29,693 nucleotides of DNA from JAAYTY01 sp964569245. GTDB taxonomy: Bacteria > Fermentibacterota > Fermentibacteria > Fermentibacterales > Fermentibacteraceae. Each line of letters starts with the position of its first letter. Position 1 is the first letter of the stretch. The notes below the pieces were generated by a model that was not told the origin of the DNA, did no database searches, and saw nothing but the letters and a program-made list of their open reading frames with translations. The stretch lies in contig CAZMTK010000018.1 of the NCBI GenBank assembly GCA_964569245.1, positions 1-29,693 of the forward strand. Direction: 5' to 3'. The position numbers were made by a program, and so were the translations under genes. Below, piece by piece: positions 22,329 through 29,693 of this stretch.

Positions 22329-23378
22329 TTCGCGGGCCCATTCGATCGCGTATTCCAGGATCGGGTCGATGCCCTGCGAGAACTGCTCTTCTGTCGCATC
22401 CACGAAGATGTCCGGAGGAATGCCGCTGCCCTGCACCCAGGTGACGGTGTCGGCCATCAGAATGGTCGAGTCGGGAAGCCACATCGTCCAGCTGCCGGCG
22501 AGCCCGTAGGCCGTGCAGTCGCTGCTCTGCCCCAGGGTGGTGTCGCCCATCAGTACGGCCAGGGGCAGCTCCGAGGCTATGCACGCGAACTCCTCGCTCA
22601 CCCAGCCGCAGTTCTCTCCGACGAGGACGATCAGCGGGATCTGGTGCCAGTTCGTCCTGGTATGGACGAGCCGGGGGACCGGATCGCAAAGGTCGTCCCA
22701 TTCCGGACCGTCGCGCCCGACCGAGAAATAGCCGACTCTTGTCTGGTCGTTGAACCTTCGGCCAATCTCCGCAATGCGCTGGCCGCTTCCGGAGCCGGCG
22801 TTCATCCTGATGTCGATGATGACGGCCGGCGCTGCGGGATGGGCGTCGAGGAAGCCATCCAGGCTGGGAAGAGACATACCCGCCGACCAGCTCTGGATCA
22901 TGACGTATGGAACCGAGTCGAACATGCAGGCGCCCCAGACGTCATACTGGAACCAGGAGAACCCCGCCGGCTCGAGGTAGTCCCACAGCACGTCCATGTC
23001 GAAGTTTGGCTCGACCTGGGGAGTGAAAGGCTGGAGGAGGATCCCGCCGTCAGGGGACATGAACCTGATCGTGGCATCCTCCAGGGGTGCAGTCATGGAC
23101 GCGAGCAGCTCCACGAGGCCCATCTGAGTCGTGACCGTGTCCACGAAGGGCGAAAAGTCCCGGTATGTCTCGTCCCAGTCAACTGGCGTGAAGAAGCCGC
23201 CCGGGAAGGACTGATCGACTGTCTGCCAGACCAGGTCGAACTCTGCGACGAACTCATCGTGCTGTCCCAGGTCAACCGGCTCGAACAGGCACGAGGACCC
23301 GAGAAAAACAGCCAGTAGCAGAGCCGAGCGCATTTCAGCCACGAGCGGCTTCGAGATGTCCCGGGACGGCTTTTTCAT
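22299..23378 (-). CDS. S41-fold lipoprotein, probably catalytically inactive
   Basis: This 359-residue protein has the fold signature of tail-specific (S41) proteases: 'VIIDIRMNAGSGSGQRIAEI' (186-205), 'IPLIVLVGENC' (247-257) and GDTTLGQ (278-284). The signal ends LGSSC (Cys30). The usual LxDGH motif is LEDAT (Thr103 in the catalytic His position). The usual C-Y-S-A-x-E-D-F nucleophile segment reads C-G-W-V-S-E-E-F, with Trp259 in place of the Ser. It may therefore be a binding protein rather than a protease, or the alignment may be offset by two residues (Ser261). ATG 23378 follows AGGAAGG. It starts 17 bases after the gingipain-like gene. Its last residues (GQTPIFR) and stop codon come from the hairpin repeat. 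Confidence 0.75.
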   Translation of the reverse strand: MKKPSRDISKPLVAEMRSALLLAVFLGSSCLFEPVDLGQHDEFVAEFDLVWQTVDQSFPGGFFTPVDWDETYRDFSPFVDTVTTQMGLVELLASMTAPLEDATIRFMSPDGGILLQPFTPQVEPNFDMDVLWDYLEPAGFSWFQYDVWGACMFDSVPYVMIQSWSAGMSLPSLDGFLDAHPAAPAVIIDIRMNAGSGSGQRIAEIGRRFNDQTRVGYFSVGRDGPEWDDLCDPVPRLVHTRTNWHQIPLIVLVGENCGWVSEEFACIASELPLAVLMGDTTLGQSSDCTAYGLAGSWTMWLPDSTILMADTVTWVQGSGIPPDIFVDATEEQFSQGIDPILEYAIEWARESRGQTPIFR

Positions 23379-23394
23379 CTGGCCGTGGCCTTCC

Positions 23395-26300
23395 TCATCT
23401 GAGCACCACCATCCTCTGCGAGACGCATCCTATAGGGCTGTCAACTGCGATAATGTAGATGCCGGGCGGAATCCTGCCCAGATCGATCTCGAGGATTCCG
23501 CACCAGGGCTCCGGATGCGCCTCCGAGAGAACGATCCTGCCGGCCAAGTCGAAGACCGTGGCGGTCCACGGCCCCGTACCCACCTCTACTTCGATGCAGA
23601 CAGAAGAGGCGCACGGGTTGGGGAAGGGCAGGCCCGCACATAGGGTTCCGGGCGGAGGCGGCTCCTCCGTCCCGCCGGGACCGACATAGGTCCCGGTGAG
23701 AGAGATGTCGTCCAGCCAGAAGCCGCCGCCCACTTGATCATCCGTGTCCGAATGGAACCAGAATTCAATCCTCGCCTGGGTGCCGGGCTCGCAGAGACCC
23801 GAGAGATCATAGGTGCGGGGGAGCCAGTTGAAATTCTCGTTGAGAGGCATCGGCCCGCCCGCTCCAAGAAGCCCGCCTGCGCCGATGAAGTCGAGGGTGT
23901 CGGGCTGCAGCGAGCCGGTACGGTTGAGGAGCACGTACAGCCCGTCGGCGCCGTAAAGGGCCAGATCGAACCTGGACCAGAAAGTAAGCTCGGCAGACGG
24001 GGCGAGATAGACATCGGGGCTGAAGAGACCGCAGTTCATTCCCGGAGTGTAGCTCATTCCGGGCTCCGAGCCGCAATACCAGCTGTGGCTCGACGAGTGG
24101 GAGCTGGATGTCGAAATGTGCCAGAGGTCGCCGGAACCGGAGTGGGTCCACCCGGCTGCGCCAGACTCAACGTCCTCGGAGATGCCGACGTCGCCGACTA
24201 CGAGAACGAGCGAATCCAGGCTGAACCAGAGGTTCTCGCAGAAGATGTCGAAGAATACATTGGGGAAATCGACCGCTGGAGCAGAGACCTCGACCGTGCC
24301 CGAGAAGACGGCGGTGCCGGTGGAATCAGGCCCGATGTACGGTATGGTGTACTCGTCGGCTGTCCAGTCGATGTAGGACGGCTGCGTCTGAAGACAGACC
24401 CAGACGTCCTCTGCGTCCAGCAGACCCATGTTGGCTATGTTCACCATCAATTCGAAGGTCTCGCCGGCCTCCGGATAGCCGTTCCCGTTGCCTCCCGCCG
24501 AGTCATCCACCTCGTAGGTCGAGAAGTAGAGCCCCGGAGCATAGACGAGAAGCGGCAGGGAGAAGCTCCACGAACCCTGATCGCCGGCTATCTCGAGCTG
24601 GAGCTGGACGATCTCGCCGGTCTGGGCGTACTGGTCGACGCTCAGGGCCAGCGGATTCGAGCCGGATCCCGAGGCGCCCGAGGGAAGGGCGCCGTATGCG
24701 ATCGTCGAGACTTCCATCGAAGCCGGTCCGCTCTCCAGCACCGCCAGCAGCTCGACACCCGTGAGGTCGACGGTCCCCTGGTTGTGGAGGGTCAGATGTA
24801 CTTCCGCAGGAGCCCCAGGGACAAGATGGCCGCTGCCCGAAGGTTCGTCGATCACGACCGACGACAGCACGAGGGAAGGCCCGGAGCCGTACGGTATGGT
24901 GACAGCAGTCCTTCTAAGGTGTGTTCCGGTGACCGTCACCGTGAGGTCGCCGGAAGGCGGCTGGGACAGGGGCATGATCGCGTGGCCCGATGCGTCCAGC
25001 TCCTGTACCTCGTAAAGGCCTCCTGCGTCGAGCAGGCACACCCTGGCCCCCTCGACGCCTATCCCGGGGGCCGACACCGTCACAGGGACCTCCGTGGTGG
25101 ATGGCGTGACCATCCCGGGGAGGTCGATCGAGGGATTCAGCGGCGTCATCCGGTAGGGCACCATCGAGGGATCTCCCAGCAGGTTCACCATGTACTGGAG
25201 GCAGCGATAGGTGTTCGCCTCGCGGCTGAACGGGATGAATCCCGTCTTCGCCCCGGCGATGACAGCGCCCAGGCTGAACGAGGGGTCTTCGAACAGCTCG
25301 TCGAAGAGGGCTATCGTCATCCTGTCGGAGTATCCGTAGAGCGGGTTGCCCGGCGAGCCCCAGCCGTAGCTGGAGTTCCCTATGTAGCTCACTCCGCAGC
25401 CCTGGGGATTGGTCACGAAGTGCTCGGCTATCGCGTCGAAGTCGAATGCCGCCGTCCAGCAGCCGTCTGATGCAGCCATCCCGAAGAAGCGCCCGTAGGA
25501 GTTGACGGAATCGACATCGGGGATCCCCAGACAGCCGGCGACCGTGATCCAGCCGTGCGCCGTGATGTCAAGAAAGTTGGTGCCCATGCACATCGCGGCC
25601 ACCGCAAGACCCGCCCCGTAGTAGCCCTGCGACTCGTACTGCTTCTCGACGGAGTAGAAGTCGGGGATGAAGTGCTCGTCGAGATAGTCGCAAAGTACCC
25701 CGCCGTCCGTGTAAGGGTTCTGCCACATCACGGCGCCGATGAGCAGGGCGCGGGCAACGTGCTCTGTGATGTTTGCGGCTTCGTAGGCTTCGATCTTGTT
25801 CACGAACGCCCACGCCTCGTCGAGGTTCTCCACGGGGGCCCTCCCGACGAGGACGTCGGGGTAGAGGTCCACGCTGTCGGCCACCTCGCCCCAGATGTCG
25901 TCGCCGTCGAGGTTCCAGGAGCCATCGAGGTCGGAGTAGTAGAGGTCGCAGGGCAGGCTGTCGTCGCGGCCTCCTCCGGTCTCGTAGCTGAGGGCGAAGG
26001 CGTACCTGCAGGGAACGTACTTAGTGTCGCCGCCAAGAAGAACGTAGTCGATCCCGTCCGCAGCCACCCTGTCCGTGATATAGTTCCTTATCCTCTCGGG
26101 GCCGTCCGCTCCGGGCCAGGCGTACACCTCGTCAGTGGTCACGACCTCTGTCAGGATGCCTGCCTCGGTGCGCCATCCGGCGAGTTCCTGCATGGGCGAC
26201 AGGATCTCGTCGTCGGTGATGATGAGCATGCGCTCGTCGAAATCCCGGTTGACAAAATGAGCCCTCGAAGACGGGCGGGTCTCGATGGACACCTCGAGGT

Positions 26301-26781
26301 CCGCAAGGCGCTGCATCTCCCCCGTCACGGGATTCCACCTGAGGGGATGGACGATCAGCTCGGCACACGGGCGACCGCCGCGGAATCCGGTTCCGGCAAG
26401 CTCCACGGGCGTCTCGGGCCAGAAGCGGTCGACGGAGAATGCGGGCGAGGGCTCGACAGGCGCGGAGCAGAGAGCCTCGCGCGAGGGTATGGAGGGTTCC
26501 GGAAGGGGGCGCACCCCGTGAATCCCGGGAACCGGCTCCCACCGCTGTGCAGCTATCTCGACGCCGACTGCGGACGCACCTTGCTCCAGTTCCACCCAGG
26601 CAGGCCACACCGGCAGGTCGGGCTCTCCCTCGGTCCAGCCGATGCAGCAGCCCGGGAGCATGGGCATCTCCAAGCCGAGCTGATCATCCTGGATGGCGAC
26701 CGAACCTTCCGGCAGGGCGACATGCACCTGGGTCGTCGCGACCAGTGTCTGGCAGAGGACGAACAGCAGCTCGTGGATCAT
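23395..26781 (-). CDS. Gingipain-type (C25) secreted cysteine peptidase with C-terminal sorting-like domain
   Basis: This is a 1128-residue secreted protease. After a signal peptide comes a propeptide-like region (to about 180), then the C25 catalytic domain (about 182-540). The dyad is visible: His409 in ITAHGW and Cys441 in 'SDGCWTAAFDFDAIAEHF', followed by 'VSYIGNSSYGW'. Next are Ig-like β domains (about 545-850), an MAM/jelly-roll-like module with 'WHISTSSSHSSSHSWYCG' and 'WLDDISLTGTYVG' (about 850-1040), and a Pro-rich linker. The final 75 or so residues resemble a Por/type IX sorting domain: 'GLPFPNPCASS', 'VFDLAGRIVL', 'IPPGIYIIAV'. The ATG at 26781 is preceded by GGAGG. It is likely the first gene of a two-gene operon with the S41-like protein. 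Confidence 0.9.
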   Translation of the reverse strand: MIHELLFVLCQTLVATTQVHVALPEGSVAIQDDQLGLEMPMLPGCCIGWTEGEPDLPVWPAWVELEQGASAVGVEIAAQRWEPVPGIHGVRPLPEPSIPSREALCSAPVEPSPAFSVDRFWPETPVELAGTGFRGGRPCAELIVHPLRWNPVTGEMQRLADLEVSIETRPSSRAHFVNRDFDERMLIITDDEILSPMQELAGWRTEAGILTEVVTTDEVYAWPGADGPERIRNYITDRVAADGIDYVLLGGDTKYVPCRYAFALSYETGGGRDDSLPCDLYYSDLDGSWNLDGDDIWGEVADSVDLYPDVLVGRAPVENLDEAWAFVNKIEAYEAANITEHVARALLIGAVMWQNPYTDGGVLCDYLDEHFIPDFYSVEKQYESQGYYGAGLAVAAMCMGTNFLDITAHGWITVAGCLGIPDVDSVNSYGRFFGMAASDGCWTAAFDFDAIAEHFVTNPQGCGVSYIGNSSYGWGSPGNPLYGYSDRMTIALFDELFEDPSFSLGAVIAGAKTGFIPFSREANTYRCLQYMVNLLGDPSMVPYRMTPLNPSIDLPGMVTPSTTEVPVTVSAPGIGVEGARVCLLDAGGLYEVQELDASGHAIMPLSQPPSGDLTVTVTGTHLRRTAVTIPYGSGPSLVLSSVVIDEPSGSGHLVPGAPAEVHLTLHNQGTVDLTGVELLAVLESGPASMEVSTIAYGALPSGASGSGSNPLALSVDQYAQTGEIVQLQLEIAGDQGSWSFSLPLLVYAPGLYFSTYEVDDSAGGNGNGYPEAGETFELMVNIANMGLLDAEDVWVCLQTQPSYIDWTADEYTIPYIGPDSTGTAVFSGTVEVSAPAVDFPNVFFDIFCENLWFSLDSLVLVVGDVGISEDVESGAAGWTHSGSGDLWHISTSSSHSSSHSWYCGSEPGMSYTPGMNCGLFSPDVYLAPSAELTFWSRFDLALYGADGLYVLLNRTGSLQPDTLDFIGAGGLLGAGGPMPLNENFNWLPRTYDLSGLCEPGTQARIEFWFHSDTDDQVGGGFWLDDISLTGTYVGPGGTEEPPPPGTLCAGLPFPNPCASSVCIEVEVGTGPWTATVFDLAGRIVLSEAHPEPWCGILEIDLGRIPPGIYIIAVDSPIGCVSQRMVVLR

Positions 26782-26986
26782 CTCGACACGCCTCCACGGA
26801 ACGAGCAGCCGTGAAACCGGCTGTAAGCCTTCATGAGTCAGTCAATACACCCTGCCCGATGCCGCCGCAACTCCCTTGAAGGCCCGCCCAGTGTCGGCAC
26901 CCGAGGAACCTCCGCCCCGGTCGCGGGTTCTGAAGCTGTTCGGCGGTCGCTGATCGGCAGGACCTTGTTCCCGGAGGGAGTGGGAG

Positions 26987-27544
26987 ATGAGGGAGACGAT
27001 GCTCGTGGTTGCTCTGCTGGCAGCCGGGCAGAGTGCAGCACAGGGCTGGCAGGAGCAGGAGGTCGCCGGGTTCACGCTCCGCTGGGCCACCACCGGAACT
27101 GACGCACTCTCGGTCGAGCTCACGGGGCCGACCACCGGCTGGGTGGCCGCAGGCTTCGATCCCGACAGCATGATGCTCGGGGCGAACATCATCATCGGCT
27201 ACTACTCCGGCGGCAGCACCTACATCAGGGACGACTACGGCTGGCAGCTCACGTCACATCGTGACGACACCCTCCTGGGAGGAACAAGTGACGTGGAGAT
27301 AGACGGTGGAGGAGAAGGGGGTGGAGAGACGCAGATCAGGTTCACAATCCCGCTGGACTCGGGAGACCAGTACGACAAGCCGCTGGATGCAGGTCAGACA
27401 TACACAGTCCTCCTCGCACACGGACCGGATGGAGCGGACAACTACACCACCCAGCACGAATTCGTCACCATGACTCAGATTGCGATATGGGGTCTGGGTT
27501 TGGAGAGCGCCACATGGGGCGCGGTGAAGGAGGCGGTGGAATAG
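26987..27544 (+). CDS. Secreted DOMON-domain protein
   Basis: This 185-residue protein has a signal peptide (MRETMLVVALLAAGQSAAQG) and a single DOMON-like β-sandwich. The family pattern is visible: 'TGWVAAGFDPDSMMLGANIIIGYY', 'DDYGWQLTSHRDDT', 'RFTIPLDSGDQYDKPLDAG' and 'VLLAHGPDG'. DOMON domains bind haem or sugars and often feed electrons to a cytochrome b. A Met and a His at conserved positions could be haem ligands here, but no cytochrome partner is adjacent. ATG 26987 lies directly after GGAGGGAGTGGGAG. The upstream 205 bases, shared with the divergent gingipain-like gene, hold no gene. Confidence 0.82.
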   Translation: MRETMLVVALLAAGQSAAQGWQEQEVAGFTLRWATTGTDALSVELTGPTTGWVAAGFDPDSMMLGANIIIGYYSGGSTYIRDDYGWQLTSHRDDTLLGGTSDVEIDGGGEGGGETQIRFTIPLDSGDQYDKPLDAGQTYTVLLAHGPDGADNYTTQHEFVTMTQIAIWGLGLESATWGAVKEAVE

Positions 27545-27550
27545 GAGGTC

Positions 27551-27568
27551 CTGTTCGCACCGGAACAG
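27551..27568 (+). terminator. Small hairpin after the DOMON gene
   Basis: CTGTTC (27551-27556) and GAACAG (27563-27568) form a six-base stem a few bases after the stop codon. There is no T-tract. Confidence 0.35.
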
Positions 27569-27693
27569 ATCTCCTCGGGGGGCGGTCTCACGGCTGCCTC
27601 CTCGTTATCGTCGCCGGCCTTGCCTGAGCCTCTTCCAAGGGCTATCCTGCCGGTACGGAGCTCCTGTTGGAGCCGGGAGAACCTGGAGGAGCG

Positions 27694-28038
27694 ATGGACA
27701 GGAATCTCCGGTCCCGAATACTTGCCTGGGCTGGGTTCGTTCTGATGGTTATAGGGGCGATCGATCCCCTCGAGGGCTCGATGCTGATACTCCCGGGAGT
27801 CGGCATGGCTGCCGTCGGGGCGGTGCTGGGAGGCAGCCGGTTCAGGAAGCTCCTCCTGTGGGCGTTCGGGCTCGTTCTGCTCGGGGTCGGGGTCATGTTC
27901 GGGATGAGCGCGATGGGCGGGCTCGGCGGGGATACCGGCCGGTCGATGTGGTGGGCCCTGCTCCTGATCCCCTATCCGGTCGGCTGGGTGCTCGCCATCG
28001 TGAGCTCCATCAGGCGCCTCCTGGAGCTTCGCAGGTAG
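27694..28038 (+). CDS. Small integral membrane protein of unknown function
   Basis: This 114-residue protein has four hydrophobic segments (about 8-22, 29-45, 50-70 and 82-104). A short glycine/methionine-rich loop lies between the third and fourth segments, and the C-terminus is basic (SSIRRLLELRR). No family motif is recognised. ATG 27694 follows GGAGGAGCG; an in-frame TTG at 27667 has no equal site. The stop codon TAG overlaps the first bases of the third repeat copy, as if the repeat had settled exactly at the end of the gene. Confidence 0.65.
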   Translation: MDRNLRSRILAWAGFVLMVIGAIDPLEGSMLILPGVGMAAVGAVLGGSRFRKLLLWAFGLVLLGVGVMFGMSAMGGLGGDTGRSMWWALLLIPYPVGWVLAIVSSIRRLLELRR

Positions 28039-28054
28039 GGGACAGACTCCTGTA
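28035..28054 (+). repeat. Half copy of the GGGGACAGACTCCT hairpin element (copy 3)
   Basis: These bases match the left arm of the copy at 22208 at 19 of 20 positions (CCTGTA for CCTATA). No right arm follows within the next 180 bases. The sequence passes instead into a transposase remnant. Confidence 0.75.
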
Positions 28055-28059
28055 TTTTG

Positions 28060-28164
28060 GCTTGGCGACTCGATTACAACGCCATCAGGCCGCACAGTTC
28101 CTTAGGCCAGCCTACGCCGGACGAGTATGCTGCAAGAACGTGGTCGAAGGTCAAATGCACCTGA
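28060..28164 (+). pseudogene. C-terminal remnant of an IS3-family transposase (OrfB)
   Basis: The frame reads AWRLDYNAIRPHSSLGQP then TPDEYAARTW and ends at TGA 28162-28164. This is the conserved C-terminus of IS3/IS407 OrfB (DYNxxRPHSSLGxxTPxEYA). Only about 34 residues remain, with no catalytic DDE core upstream. It differs from the element at 55-1250, whose equivalent reads SYNETRPHDALGG, so it comes from another element. It is a fossil insertion joined directly to the half repeat. Confidence 0.85.
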
Positions 28165-28198
28165 ACAGGCAGGGACCTATTAGGCTGAAGCGTGTCCG

Positions 28199-28216
28199 AA
28201 AAAGGGGCAGGGGTCA
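28199..28216. repeat. GGGGCAGGGG short repeat abutting a stop codon
   Basis: GGGGCAGGGG (28204-28213) is shared with 5138-5147. On the minus strand it reads TGA CCCC TGCCCC TTTTT: the stop codon of the M23-like gene, a C-rich run and a T-tract. Confidence 0.45.
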
Positions 28217-28765
28217 GTACGTATAAACCGTGTCGAACAGCGCAGTGTCATATCCGAGGGGTACAGGCAATTCATCGAACGGATTGAAGTAGCCAGGCTG
28301 GGGATTCACATAGCCTGGAGGAGGGGTGCCCCAGTTCGTCTCATCCATCAAGCACATGTGGAGGTGACGCCCAAGCTGTGGATTGTCCTGGCAACGACCG
28401 ACAGTGGAATAGAAGGAGGGCGGATCGCTGGGGAAAGGCGGCAGGAATGTCGAATCCGGTTCGTACATTCCAATGGAGTCCTCATACATATGCTCATACG
28501 CCCAGCCGGTGTCGTCGTTCAGATCGGGGACCATGAAAACGATCCACTCATCAGCCGCTTCATTGTAGAATGACCTCAACACATATGCTGGTGTCTGTGT
28601 ATCCCAGTACGGGTTCATAGCCCATTCATCCACACCGCACCTGAAGTCCAGTCCGGTGTGGAATTCAGCCCAGTCATTCCAATCCCCGTATCCCCTGCAC
28701 ACGTTGATGTGCGTGAACGGGAACTGGTAGCCCAGACCAGCCAGCAGGAGAAGCAGCGGTGGCAT
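28214..28765 (-). CDS. M23 (LytM)-like secreted metallopeptidase homologue
   Basis: This 183-residue protein has a short hydrophobic N-terminus (MPPLLLLLAGLGYQ). Metal-site motifs follow the LytM/M23 order: His36-x3-Asp40 (FHTGLDF), a central His92 (WAYEHM, matching the usual YxHL) and His134-x-His136 (GRHLHMCL), then an NP near residue 154. These would bind zinc in a peptidoglycan endopeptidase. The protein is short, and the spacing between motifs is longer than usual and rich in Pro, Tyr and Asp, so activity and substrate are uncertain. Its ATG overlaps the stop of the upstream propeller gene (TGATG), implying coupled translation. The region has noticeably lower GC than the rest of the window. 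Confidence 0.65.
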   Translation of the reverse strand: MPPLLLLLAGLGYQFPFTHINVCRGYGDWNDWAEFHTGLDFRCGVDEWAMNPYWDTQTPAYVLRSFYNEAADEWIVFMVPDLNDDTGWAYEHMYEDSIGMYEPDSTFLPPFPSDPPSFYSTVGRCQDNPQLGRHLHMCLMDETNWGTPPPGYVNPQPGYFNPFDELPVPLGYDTALFDTVYTY

Positions 28766-29693
28766 CAGGGGAGGCTCCGGATCGACAGGATCGTCATTGT
28801 TTCACCAGGAGCCAGACCGATGCACGATCCCGACTGGGAGATGATGAAGCGGACACTGGAAGTATCGAACCTGAAGGCCCTGCCAGACTGCTCGATCGGT
28901 CCCAGCGGAATGACCTCGGATGCAGCAGAAGCCCAGATGACTATGTTCCCAGAGGATACAATTGCCCTCCTGCGGAGATGGGGCTGTGCGCACTCCATCT
29001 CAAGCATGGCTCTAACCCGAGAAGCAGCAACGACTCTCCAAGTCCTGTAGCGGCCTTCATATCCAACAAGAGCCTGCACTGGATTGTCTGAAACAAGAGC
29101 TTCAGGCAGGGCGAAGACACGCCCTCGCAGCCACATGGTCGTCCCTGTGTCATCGAAGATTGGCGCACGCCCAGGCGATCCGCTCTCATCCCTCCACACG
29201 ACATCACCGGTGGCAACGTCCCAGACCTCCAGCCCGGTCTGAAGCGGGACTGCGAGGAATCGCTCATCCGGAGAGAAGACAATGTCCCCGCTTAGACTGG
29301 CAAAGGCTGGCGGATGTGCCTCGTTCTGCCAGAGAAGACTGCCATCAGTGCTGAACAGGCATATGAGAGATGTCATCCTCTCCACCGCATAGTAATCGCC
29401 CGATGGGGATAACGTACCTCGGTTCCACCTCGCTCCCAGAAGATCCAGTTCGCCGGTCAATGCGAGGTTCTCTCCGAAGAAATGATACCCGCAGCTTACG
29501 ATCCCGCCATCTGATACCTTGATCCCTCGCGGCCCTGCCTCTCCATCCGGTTGCGAGTCGAAGAGCCTCACTTCACCCGACTGGGTATCTATCCGGGCTG
29601 CGTTCCTCCCGGTGTAGACCTCTGCCCCGTCATGGACCACCACGTACCGCCCCGACGGCGAAAACGCACAGCTCGCTATGTCAAGCTCGACGG
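28765..29693 (-). CDS. WD40-like β-propeller protein, N-terminus beyond the window
   Basis: The reading frame stays open to the window edge, so only the C-terminal 308 or so residues are present. Repeats of propeller type recur: CAFSPSGRYVVV, TLSPSGDYYAVE, VFSPDERFLAV followed by LEVWDVATGDVVW. This is the SPDG...WD pattern of WD40/YVTN-type blades. No enzyme motif is visible. Internal GTG codons such as 29643 should not be taken as the start because the blade pattern continues upstream of them. The stop overlaps the ATG of the M23-like gene, so the two proteins are probably used together. Lower GC than the neighbours suggests a different origin. Confidence 0.75.
   Translation of the reverse strand, partial: VELDIASCAFSPSGRYVVVHDGAEVYTGRNAARIDTQSGEVRLFDSQPDGEAGPRGIKVSDGGIVSCGYHFFGENLALTGELDLLGARWNRGTLSPSGDYYAVERMTSLICLFSTDGSLLWQNEAHPPAFASLSGDIVFSPDERFLAVPLQTGLEVWDVATGDVVWRDESGSPGRAPIFDDTGTTMWLRGRVFALPEALVSDNPVQALVGYEGRYRTWRVVAASRVRAMLEMECAQPHLRRRAIVSSGNIVIWASAASEVIPLGPIEQSGRAFRFDTSSVRFIISQSGSCIGLAPGETMTILSIRSLP

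Noticed and set aside
23734..25470. 578-codon open frame on the plus strand
   Set aside because: It is antisense to the gingipain-like gene and is Arg/Gly/Val-rich low-complexity sequence, a GC artefact.
25555..26814. 419-codon open frame on the plus strand
   Set aside because: It is also antisense to the gingipain-like gene, and its composition mirrors the true coding strand.

Overview
The window reads as chromosomal DNA from a high-GC, Gram-negative, probably anaerobic bacterium. Gram-negative character is shown by a TonB-dependent outer-membrane receptor, a Spy/CpxP-type periplasmic protein and several lipoproteins. Anaerobic metabolism is suggested by an indolepyruvate:ferredoxin oxidoreductase (iorAB), a formate-tetrahydrofolate ligase and a radical SAM/SPASM enzyme. 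Two secreted proteins end in a domain resembling type IX secretion (Por) C-terminal sorting domains, and there is a gingipain-type C25 peptidase. Together these point to the FCB superphylum; a Fermentibacteria/Eisenbacteria-like candidate phylum is my guess from style and content, not something the sequence proves.

Layout. 1-1250: an IS3-family insertion sequence on the minus strand whose orfB is broken by a one-base frameshift. 1378-1438: a hairpin repeat. 1489-3486: a secreted glucosaminidase convergent with an RhlE-type DEAD-box helicase. 3487-3964: a regulatory stretch with a structured leader and a promoter. 3965-8136: a radical SAM/SPASM gene, then a tightly overlapping zur-znuA-znuC-znuB zinc-uptake operon preceded by a palindromic operator candidate. 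8160-10430: a lipoprotein of unknown function, then two small paralogous proteins flanking a Spy-like protein. 10459-12114: fhs. 12127-14252 (minus): a nitroreductase followed by a polytopic GT-C-like membrane protein. 14329-16826: iorAB, overlapping by four bases. 17018-22204: a tiny secreted protein that is little more than a sorting domain, a TonB-dependent receptor, and two tandem paralogous lipoproteins. 22207-22328: a second, larger copy of the hairpin repeat between convergent genes. 22299-26781 (minus): a gingipain-like peptidase followed by an S41-fold protein that seems to have lost its catalytic residues. 26987-28038: a secreted DOMON protein and a small membrane protein. 28035-28216: a truncated repeat copy fused to a remnant of a second IS3-family transposase. 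28214-29693 (minus): an M23-like protein and a WD40-like propeller protein that runs off the window, in visibly lower-GC DNA.

How the genes fit together. The clearest unit is zinc homeostasis: a Fur-family regulator overlapping the zinc-binding lipoprotein, ATPase and permease genes. The most novel-looking units are the receptor with its two propeller-like lipoproteins, the gingipain/dead-S41 pair, and the orphan sorting-domain protein. All three concern the cell surface. No CRISPR array, rRNA or tRNA gene was seen.
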